From contig JBDSEG010000003.1 in NCBI GenBank assembly GCA_039920165.1, positions 1-20,391 of the forward strand: a DNA stretch of 20,391 bases, written 5' to 3'. The number at the start of each line of letters is the position of its first letter. Within the stretch, counting starts at the first letter, position 1. Both the position numbers and the translations under genes were made by a program. Shown here one piece after another: positions 14,738-20,391 of this stretch. This DNA is from JBDSEG01 sp039920165 (GTDB lineage: Bacteria > Pseudomonadota > Gammaproteobacteria > Burkholderiales > Burkholderiaceae_C). The notes beneath the pieces were generated by a model that saw only the letters and a program-made list of their open reading frames with translations, did no database searches and was not told the origin of the DNA.

Positions 14738-15660
14738 TGGCGGGGCCGGGCGAGGCGCGCGCCGAAGCCGGCCGCATCGGCGTGATCGGCATCGGCGCCA
14801 TGGGCGCGCCGATGGCGCGCCACTTGCAGCGCAGCGGCTTCGCGCCCCGGGTGCGCGATATCGATCCGGCCGCGTCGGCCGCCGCCGCGGCCGACGGTCT
14901 CGAGATCTGCGCCTCTGCCGCGGCCCTCGCGGGCGCGTGCGATGTGATGATCGTGGTCGTCGTCGATGCCGCGCAGATCGAGGCGGTGCTGTTCGGCAGC
15001 GACGGTGTGGTCCGCGCCGAGCGCGCGCCCGGCGCGTCGCGACCGACAGTGCTGCTGTGTTCGACCATCGCCGGCGCCGATACCGAACGCTTTCATGCGC
15101 GGCTGCACGAAGCCGGCATCGACTGCATCGCTGCGCCGATCTCCGGCGGGCCGGCGCGCGCCGGCAACGGCACGCTGTCGATGATGGTCGCCGCCGAGCC
15201 CGCAGTCTTCGACCGCTGCGAGCCGGTGCTGCGTGCGCTCGCAACGTCGCTGCACGGCGTCGGCGAACGCATCGGCGACGCCGCGCGATTCAAGCTCGTC
15301 AACAACCTGCTTGCCGGCATCCACCTCGCCGCGGGCGCGCAGGCGATGGCGCTTGGCGCGCGGCTCGGCCTCGATCCGGGCCTGCTGTTCGACGTGATCC
15401 GCGCCTCCAGCGGCGCCTCGTGGATGTTGGACGACCGCATGCCTCGGGTGCTCGCGAACGACTACGCGCCGCGCGCGCGGACGGCGATCCTCACCAAGGA
15501 TGTGGACCTCGCCATGGCGATGGCGCAGGGGGCCGGCGTCGACGTTCCGATGGGCGACGCAGCGCTCGGTGTTCTGCAGGATGCGCTGCGCGCCGGGCTC
15601 GGCGATACCGACGATGCGGCAGTGATCGGATTCGCGCTGGGAACGAATCCGGCGCCGTGA
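14737..15660 (+). CDS. NAD(P)-dependent oxidoreductase, 3-hydroxyisobutyrate dehydrogenase family
   Basis: A 307-residue beta-hydroxyacid dehydrogenase. Residues 14-28 hold the Rossmann motif GVIGIGAMGAPMARH. The substrate-binding motif APISGGPARAGNGTLSMM and catalytic Lys186 (FKLVNNLL) follow, with an all-helical C-terminal half, the usual order for this family (3-hydroxyisobutyrate, tartronate semialdehyde and 6-phosphogluconate-type enzymes). The exact hydroxyacid cannot be read from sequence. ATG 14737 overlaps the TGA of the GGT-like stub. The frame is open much further upstream, but that part is only the off-frame reading of the crotonase gene. The N-terminus is about 10 residues longer than typical, so a later start is possible. 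Confidence 0.88.
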   Translation: MAGPGEARAEAGRIGVIGIGAMGAPMARHLQRSGFAPRVRDIDPAASAAAAADGLEICASAAALAGACDVMIVVVVDAAQIEAVLFGSDGVVRAERAPGASRPTVLLCSTIAGADTERFHARLHEAGIDCIAAPISGGPARAGNGTLSMMVAAEPAVFDRCEPVLRALATSLHGVGERIGDAARFKLVNNLLAGIHLAAGAQAMALGARLGLDPGLLFDVIRASSGASWMLDDRMPRVLANDYAPRARTAILTKDVDLAMAMAQGAGVDVPMGDAALGVLQDALRAGLGDTDDAAVIGFALGTNPAP

Positions 15661-15679
15661 TGCCGCGACGCCCGCCCGA

Positions 15680-15877
15680 TCAGGGCTGGTCGGTGGCGGC
15701 GACGCCTTCGGGCGCGGCCTCGTCGGGCACCTTGGCCACGTCGGATGCGTGATGCTCCATGGGCGTCTTCTTGCCTGGCTGCGGGGTGGCGTCGGCGCCG
15801 GGCGCGATCTCCTCGTGGCGGTGTTTCTTTTCCTGCTGGACTTTTTTGTCGTGGGCGATATTTCGGGGATCGGTCAT
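15680..15877 (-). CDS. Small highly charged conserved-type protein of unknown function
   Basis: A 65-residue protein beginning MTDPRNIAHDKKVQQEKKH and ending DEAAPEGVAATDQP, rich in Lys, His, Glu and Asp with no hydrophobic core, so probably disordered or wrapped around a partner. I recall similar short 'HDKKVQQEKKH' proteins in Burkholderiales, without known function. ATG 15877 has GAGG about eight bases upstream, which supports this start over the longer open frame reaching 16273. It converges on the dehydrogenase gene, 19 bases from its stop. Confidence 0.7.
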   Translation of the reverse strand: MTDPRNIAHDKKVQQEKKHRHEEIAPGADATPQPGKKTPMEHHASDVAKVPDEAAPEGVAATDQP

Positions 15878-16042
15878 CGTGGGCCTCGAATCGAAGTGAG
15901 CGCGAATTCTTCGGCCGGCTCGCGTTTGCGCGGGTCGGACAACGAGACTTCGTGGGCCGGACGGAATCGCCAGCGCAGCGATGCGACCGATCCCGCAGCG
16001 CGGCTTCGCGCACACTGAGGCGAAGCCATCCCCAATCCGCCC

Positions 16043-16384
16043 ATGACTCCGACAACCCAGGTCCGTCCGCTTCTTCGCAGCGACCGCGCGGCATGGTCCC
16101 CGCTCTGTGACGGCTACAACGCGTTCTATTCGCGCAGCAGTCCAACGGCACGCCCCGAGGCGGTCACCCAATCGACCTGGGAGCGCTTCTTCGACCTCGG
16201 CAAGTGCGGCGTGCAGACCTTTGCCAAGCAGTATGGCGGCAGGCCCTGCGCCGAGCGGCCGACCAGGAGCCAATATTTCTGGCGCGACCCGCAGGGCGAC
16301 ATGGTCGGCACCGACGACCCGAGCGTGAATCCCAACGTGGGATCGACCGGCGATTGGCGGAAGATGGAACGGGTGGGTCGCTAG
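16043..16384 (+). CDS. Chimeric small ORF: GNAT acetyltransferase N-terminus joined to an unrelated C-terminal part
   Basis: A 113-codon ORF. Residues 1-50 (QVRPLLRSDRAAWSPLCDGY ... TQSTWERFFD) read like the first 50 residues of GNAT acetyltransferases ('IRPL..SDRAAWxPLWxGYxxFY'). The acetyl-CoA-binding R/Q-x-x-G-x-G/A part that should follow is absent. From about residue 51 (base 16193) the protein changes to KCGVQTFAKQYGG, then RPTRSQYFWRDPQGDMVGTDDPS, which looks like the end of a different small-protein family. It cannot be a working acetyltransferase. It may be an expressed fusion or a deletion scar. It ends 20 bases before the cyclase gene on the same strand. No good ribosome site is seen. 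Confidence 0.55.
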   Translation: MTPTTQVRPLLRSDRAAWSPLCDGYNAFYSRSSPTARPEAVTQSTWERFFDLGKCGVQTFAKQYGGRPCAERPTRSQYFWRDPQGDMVGTDDPSVNPNVGSTGDWRKMERVGR

Positions 16385-16404
16385 CGCGGCTTGCGACGGA
16401 CAAG

Positions 16405-17472
16405 ATGACCGCCAAGATGTCCGCGCTGACGCGTGTGCAACTGCGCTTGTACCTGCGCATCCTTTGCGCCTCGGCGGCGATCGGCGTGGTCTATGCCTTC
16501 GTCGTCACGACTTCTGTCGCGCGGTCGAGCGTCGGCTCCGTCCTGGTCACCGCGCTGATCGGCGCCATCGACGGCACGATCATCGGTTCCAGCAGCGCCT
16601 TCGACTTCTTCGTGCTGCGCAGGTTGCGAGCGCGCTGGCTCGACGCGCAGCCGCTCGTCGCGTTGATCGCACTGCGCGTCCTCGTCTACGGCGGCATGGC
16701 TGCCGCGGTATCCATCGGCCAGCCGGGCGAGCACCTCTTCGGGCTGGCGTCGCCCTTCATTGCCCACAAGGCCGCTGTGACGATAGGCTTCTCGCTCGCG
16801 GTCTCGACCGTCCTGATGGTCTTGTTCCAGGCGGCGGCGCTGGTGGGCCACCGCACCTTCCTGGCGCTGGTGCTCGGAAAGTACCGCCAGCCGAGCGCCG
16901 AGCGGCGCTACTTCCTGTTCGTCGACGTGGTCGGCTCGACGGCCATCGCCGAGCGGCTCGGGCCGCACGAGGCGCATCGTTTTCTGGCCGCGGTATTCAG
17001 GACGGTGGCCGAGCCGATCGCGCTGTGCCGCGGCGAGATCTACCAGTACGTAGGCGACGAGATCGTCGTCACCTGGACCGAGGCCGAGGGCACCCGCGAA
17101 GCGCGCTCGCTGCGCTGCTGCTTCGAGATGCGGGCGGCGCTCGCGGCAGCGTCGCAGCAGTTCCGCGAGCGCTTCGGCGTCGACCCGGCGCTGCGCGCCG
17201 CGCTGCACCTTGGCGACGTCATTGCCGGCGAGGTCGGCGAGGCACGCCGAGCCATCGTCTTTCACGGCGACGCCATGAATACGGCCGGCCGCCTCGAGCA
17301 GGCGACCCGCGAACTCGACTGCCGCTTCATCGCCTCGGCCGATGCACTCACCGCACTCGGCGCGCTGCCGGGGCTACGCACGCACGACCTCGGCACGCTC
17401 GCGCTGCGGGGCCGTGTCCAGCCCGTGCACGCGTACTGCGTCGAAGGCTACGAGGCCGCTGCGACGGTTTGA
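16405..17472 (+). CDS. Membrane-anchored class III adenylate/guanylate cyclase
   Basis: A 355-residue protein. The N-terminal half has about four membrane helices (~17-37, 45-65, 85-105, 125-148) and probably acts as a sensor or anchor. Residues 165-350 form a class III cyclase domain with metal-binding Asp174 (LFVDVVGST) and Asp218 (YVGDEIVVTW), HLGDVIAGEVG, and the Asn292/Arg296 pair (GDAMNTAGRLE). All catalytic positions are present, so it should make cAMP or cGMP in the cytoplasm. ATG 16405 precedes the first helix; ATG 16417 is an alternative. Its GC-rich codons match the surroundings, unlike the cyclase at 2269. It converges on the frameshifted gene ending at 17501. Confidence 0.9.
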   Translation: MTAKMSALTRVQLRLYLRILCASAAIGVVYAFVVTTSVARSSVGSVLVTALIGAIDGTIIGSSSAFDFFVLRRLRARWLDAQPLVALIALRVLVYGGMAAAVSIGQPGEHLFGLASPFIAHKAAVTIGFSLAVSTVLMVLFQAAALVGHRTFLALVLGKYRQPSAERRYFLFVDVVGSTAIAERLGPHEAHRFLAAVFRTVAEPIALCRGEIYQYVGDEIVVTWTEAEGTREARSLRCCFEMRAALAAASQQFRERFGVDPALRAALHLGDVIAGEVGEARRAIVFHGDAMNTAGRLEQATRELDCRFIASADALTALGALPGLRTHDLGTLALRGRVQPVHAYCVEGYEAAATV

Positions 17473-17500
17473 CGGCGGGCCCTGCCGCGCGACCGAGGTA

Positions 17501-17916
17501 TCAGCCTGCCTCGTCCGGCAGCCCGCTGCCCGGCCCGTGCTCGCGCAGACGTTCCATGCAGCGCCCGAACCATGCGTGCGCCGCTTCACGCTTGACGGCC
17601 AGATCGGCCAGGTCGCGCACGAAAGCCAGCGCTTCCAGCCGCTCGCACACCGGCCCGGGCAGATCGCGCGCCAGATAGCGCGCGCCGAAGATGCGCCGCT
17701 GCGGGCAGTGCGGCAGCGCACCGCCTCCACCAGCGGCCGAAAGGTCATCGCCTGGTAGAACGACATCGACGTCCGACAGGTCGTCAGCACTGCCTCTAAC
17801 GCCGCGCTGCCGCGTTCCCAGGCGGCGTCGACGGGGTCGAAGCACTGCAGCGCAGCGCCCACGGTGGCGATGAGTTGCCCGCGTGTCCCCGTCTCCCGAG
17901 GCGCGCGGTCGCTCAC
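17501..17916 (-). pseudogene. Frameshifted gene of unknown function
   Basis: The minus strand opens at ATG 17916 with a natural-looking protein (GQLIATVGAALQCFDPVDAAWERG, MSFYQAMTFRPLVEA). From about 17705 this frame turns into Arg/Cys/Trp-rich nonsense. The neighbouring frame then continues as a normal helical protein (CPQRRIFGARYLARDLPG, LEALAFVRDLADLAVKREAA), ending at TGA 17501. One indel near 17705-17720 explains both. Joined, it would be about 138 residues, probably alpha-helical and cytoplasmic. I do not recognise the family. It starts 46 bases after the PEBP gene stop, on the same strand. Confidence 0.6.
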
Positions 17917-17962
17917 TGTCTCGCGGACTTGAGCGAACCAAGCAAACGGCTGCGTCGCCGCG

Positions 17963-18583
17963 TCAGCGCCCGTATCGCGCGGTGAAGGAGGCCTGACCCA
18001 ACAGCGCCGCGCCCAGCCCCTTGTTGATCACGAAGCCGTACAGCGCAGCCGACCCCGTGGGCGGGATACCGCCGGCCGCCTGCGCACTGGGAACGGCCAG
18101 GGCGAACAGCGTGAAGGTGTAGTGGTGCGGCTTGTCGCCCACCGGCGGGCACGGGCCGCCGTAGTTGCCGTTCACGCCCGTCGCGCCCGTGTCCATGAAG
18201 TCGGTATTGCCGCCGTAGGCTCCGGGCGGAAGCGTGGCGGGGCTGTTGCCCGCGCCTTGCGCCAGGCCGGTCGCGGTGGCGGGAATGTTGTACACGGCCC
18301 AGTGCCAGAAGCCGCTGCCGGTCGGTGCGTCGGGATCGTAGACCTGTAGTGCCAGCGATTGCGTCCCCGGTGGAACGTTGCTCCAGCGCAGCTCGGGCGA
18401 AACGTTGGCGCCACTGCAGCCAAAGCCATTGAGAACGAATTTGTTGGAGAAGGTGCCGCTGGCCAGGTCCGGGCTCGTCAGCGTGAAGCCTCGATGCCCT
18501 TTGTGGCCATCGTCTGCGATTGCCGACAGGGAAAGCGCAGACATGGCGATGGCGGAAGCGAGGGTGAGCAGGCTGAATCTCAT
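17963..18583 (-). CDS. Exported YbhB/YbcL family Raf-kinase-inhibitor-like protein (PEBP)
   Basis: A 206-residue protein with a Sec signal peptide (residues 1-23, ending SAIA before DDGHKGH). The mature part shows the PEBP signatures: SPELRWSNVPPGTQSLAL, then VYDPDAPTGSGFWHWAVYNI (the DPDxP ligand-binding motif) and GGPCPPVGDKPHHYTFTLFAL. Bacterial YbhB/YbcL proteins bind small anionic ligands; their physiological role is not settled. Export suggests action in the periplasm. ATG 18583 has GGGAGA nine bases upstream. It may be transcribed with the frameshifted gene behind it. Confidence 0.92.
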   Translation of the reverse strand: MRFSLLTLASAIAMSALSLSAIADDGHKGHRGFTLTSPDLASGTFSNKFVLNGFGCSGANVSPELRWSNVPPGTQSLALQVYDPDAPTGSGFWHWAVYNIPATATGLAQGAGNSPATLPPGAYGGNTDFMDTGATGVNGNYGGPCPPVGDKPHHYTFTLFALAVPSAQAAGGIPPTGSAALYGFVINKGLGAALLGQASFTARYGR

Positions 18584-18774
18584 GACGGAGTCTCCCGTGG
18601 TTCGTGGTGTGGTGAAAGCGGACGCGGGGTGAGAACCACCCGATGACCATGCATCTTAGGACTGTCCGAAGGTCCGCGGGTGCGTCGTTCCAGATCCCTT
18701 CTTCGAGGCGGCGATCGTCGTCAGGCTGGCCCGCGGCTGGAGCGTCGATTTGTCCTGGCCGAGTGCAGTCTTGC

Positions 18775-19398
18775 TCAGCCTGGCTTGCGCGACACCAGGT
18801 CGATCAGCGCCGACATGCCGCTGTGCCCCGGGCCTTCTTCGATGGCGTCGTCGTGCGACGCGAGATGCAGGATTTCCAGGGACTTGAACTGTTCGCGCAG
18901 CAGCGCCTCGGTATACAGGTGCTCCACCTGCTTCGGCCCGCCGGTACCGTAGGCGATCTGCTCCGGGCGGTAGCCCTGCAGGATCAGCAGGCCCTGCGGC
19001 CCGAGCGTGCGCACGATGCCGTCGAACAGGCGCTCGCGCATGTCCGGCGTGGCGAACTGGACGAAGATGGCGGCGACGATGTCGTAGCGCCCGGGCTGCC
19101 AGTCCCAGCCGTCGACATCGGACACCCGAACGTCGACCTGCACCCCGTGCTCGGCAGCGAGCCGGGCCGACTTTTCGCAGCCGGCGGGCGAGAAGTCGAA
19201 GGCGGTCACGGCCAGCCCTTGCTCGGCCAGCCACACGCTGTTGCGGCCCTCGCCGTCGGCGATGCACAGTGCCCTCATGCCGGGCGCCAGGCGCTCGCGC
19301 TGCGCTTGCAGGAAGGCATTCGGCGCGGTGCCGAACCAGTAATCGGCACCCCCGAAGCGGCCGTTCCAGCGGTCGAGTTCGGACTGGAGCTGTTCCAT
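18775..19398 (-). CDS. Class I SAM-dependent methyltransferase (TehB-like)
   Basis: A 207-residue methyltransferase. Residues 43-62 hold the SAM-binding motif ALCIADGEGRNSVWLAEQG, followed by the acidic strand end TAFDFSPAG (ribose contact) and DVDGWDWQPGRYDIVAAIFV (post-II region). The opening WNGRFGGADYWFGTAPNAFL is typical of TehB/thiopurine-methyltransferase-like enzymes that act on small molecules such as oxyanions or thiols. The acceptor is not determined. It lies 112 bases downstream of another methyltransferase on the same strand. The 190 bases on to the PEBP gene show no further gene. Confidence 0.88.
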   Translation of the reverse strand: MEQLQSELDRWNGRFGGADYWFGTAPNAFLQAQRERLAPGMRALCIADGEGRNSVWLAEQGLAVTAFDFSPAGCEKSARLAAEHGVQVDVRVSDVDGWDWQPGRYDIVAAIFVQFATPDMRERLFDGIVRTLGPQGLLILQGYRPEQIAYGTGGPKQVEHLYTEALLREQFKSLEILHLASHDDAIEEGPGHSGMSALIDLVSRKPG

Positions 19399-19510
19399 CG
19401 GATGGTCTCGAAGAGGGTTTGCAGACGGCCTGGCGTCAGGGCACCTTGGCGATCACACGGTGGTGGGCATTCACGCCGATCATGCCGCGCGAAGTGCCGT
19501 GCGCCTGACG

Positions 19511-20323
19511 CTATCCCGCCGCCACGATCACATGTGCCTGAATCTTGCCAGCCACCGGGCCTGCGCCATGGCGGCTGGCGATCGCCTGCGTCGCGCGATC
19601 CGTCGCGAGCGCAAGCAGGCTGGCGTCGCGCGCCTCGATTTCGTTGCGCAGCGGCGTTCCATGGCAATACGCGGTCGCGGCGTCGCGCGCCGAGAGCGCG
19701 CGGCTCACCTCCTCGCGGGTCTCGATCTGGATGTCGGTGAACCCGGCACGGCTCAATTCCTCGCGGATGAGTGCGATATCGTGATAGCCGTGCGGCGTGC
19801 GGGCGAGGAATCGCGGAGCGTCATGCGGAAACATCGCTGCGACGGCGTTGGTGACGTCGTCGGCAAAGGCGTTCGCTTCGATGCGGTCCCAGACACTGAA
19901 GACAAAGCGCCCGCCGGGCCGCAGCATGCGACGCGCCTCGGCGTAGCCGGTGACCCGGTTGGGAAAAAACATCGCGCCGAACTGGCAGCAAACCACGTCG
20001 AACGAGGCATCTTCGAACGGCAGATCGAGCGCGTCTGCCTGACGCCATTCAATCCGGCGATCGGGCCCCTGCCGGGCGGCGGCATGGTCGAGCATGGGCT
20101 GGTTGAGGTCGGTCACCACGTAGGACGCGTCGGCGTTGAGTTTTGGCGCAAGCGCACGCGTGACCACGCCGCTGCCGGCCGCCGTTTCAAGCACCGAGCC
20201 GGGCGACGAGGCCGCGACAAGCTCCGCCAGGTTGGCGGCATAGGCCTCGAAGATCAAGGGGACCATCAGCGTGTGGTAGGACTTCGGGATCGAGCCCGCG
20301 AACACCTTGTCGCTCTCAGCCAT
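19511..20323 (-). CDS. Class I SAM-dependent methyltransferase (UbiE/Methyltransf_11-like)
   Basis: A 270-residue methyltransferase. Motif I is VLETAAGSGVVTRALA (residues 44-59), followed by VVTDLNQPMLDHA (acidic ribose contact), QADALDLPFEDASFDVVCCQ (motif II region) and ARRMLRPGGRFVFSVW (motif III). This is the Methyltransf_11 layout; acceptors in this group range from quinones to small metabolites and cannot be told from sequence. ATG 20323 is chosen because AAGGGGG lies six bases upstream; the frame is open further back to 20383. It would be the first gene of a two-methyltransferase unit. Confidence 0.9.
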   Translation of the reverse strand: MAESDKVFAGSIPKSYHTLMVPLIFEAYAANLAELVAASSPGSVLETAAGSGVVTRALAPKLNADASYVVTDLNQPMLDHAAARQGPDRRIEWRQADALDLPFEDASFDVVCCQFGAMFFPNRVTGYAEARRMLRPGGRFVFSVWDRIEANAFADDVTNAVAAMFPHDAPRFLARTPHGYHDIALIREELSRAGFTDIQIETREEVSRALSARDAATAYCHGTPLRNEIEARDASLLALATDRATQAIASRHGAGPVAGKIQAHVIVAAG

Positions 20324-20391
20324 GAGACCCCCTTGAAAACTCTGAACGGCGCCCCAGACCACCCATTCCACAACAGACCACACTCTCCAAC

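Noticed and set aside
13493..15244. 583-codon open frame on the minus strand
   Set aside because: It lies antisense across the crotonase and dehydrogenase genes, is Arg-rich and has no domain.
18627..18641. GGGTG-5-CACCC hairpin upstream of the PEBP gene
   Set aside because: Only five base pairs, with no T-tract; expected by chance in this composition.
19399..19510. Possible remnant between the two methyltransferases
   Set aside because: A short minus-strand reading ends IGVNAHHRVIAKVP, but it is too short and has no recognisable family.
1..20391. CRISPR array, tRNA, rRNA, insertion sequence or integrase
   Set aside because: I looked for spaced repeats, cloverleaf arms, transposase or integrase motifs and terminal inverted repeats and found none.

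Overview
The DNA is very GC-rich, with strongly G/C-biased third codon positions. The gene families suggest a betaproteobacterium of the Burkholderiales: a COG2509 FAD protein, a DOPA 4,5-dioxygenase-like protein, adenylate cyclases with TolB/TPR or membrane modules, and a dienoyl-CoA isomerase-type crotonase. This assignment comes from family content and base composition only. No rRNA, tRNA, CRISPR array, transposase or phage gene was found.

Layout, left to right. Bases 2-298 are the 3' end of an ABC exporter ATPase, followed on the same strand by a COG2509 flavoprotein (322-1968). Next comes a visibly less GC-rich stretch (about 1970-4390) carrying a class III cyclase with TolB-like and TPR regions (2269-4137). 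Bases 4376-5176 hold a wrecked exported metallo-beta-lactamase-fold gene. A small secreted protein (5232-5705, minus) and a secreted alpha/beta hydrolase (5986-7299, plus) diverge from a shared 280-base region. Bases 7336-8944 are a mosaic: a second MBL-fold (UlaG-like) pseudogene on the minus strand, interrupted by about 0.85 kb. That insert holds a 204-base direct copy of part of the COG2509 gene and an intact dodecin gene (7881-8081).

Bases 8941-11835 form a likely minus-strand operon: M20 peptidase, Tat-like aldo/keto reductase, DOPA-dioxygenase-like protein, then the ruined MBL gene. Bases 11927-12618 hold a VapBC-like toxin-antitoxin pair with a perfect 8-base inverted repeat at its promoter. 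A monoacylglycerol-lipase-like hydrolase (12654-13520, minus) diverges from a crotonase (13580-14413, plus). The crotonase is followed by the stub of a gamma-glutamyltransferase-like gene whose stop overlaps the start of a 3-hydroxyisobutyrate-dehydrogenase-family gene (14737-15660). The last part holds a 65-residue charged protein, a chimeric ORF with a GNAT-like N-terminus, a membrane class III cyclase (16405-17472), a frameshifted unknown gene, an exported PEBP/YbhB protein and two SAM methyltransferases.

The clearest theme is gene decay. At least five loci are broken by frameshifts, internal deletions or partial duplication, lying between intact genes. Either this lineage is losing accessory genes by small deletions, or parts of the assembly carry indel errors. 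The deletions inside the UlaG-like and GGT-like genes are too large for simple sequencing error. I saw no evidence of a wholly new multi-gene system. The best leads are the mosaic at 7336-8944, the GGT stub coupled to a dehydrogenase, the chimeric GNAT ORF, and the toxin-antitoxin operator.
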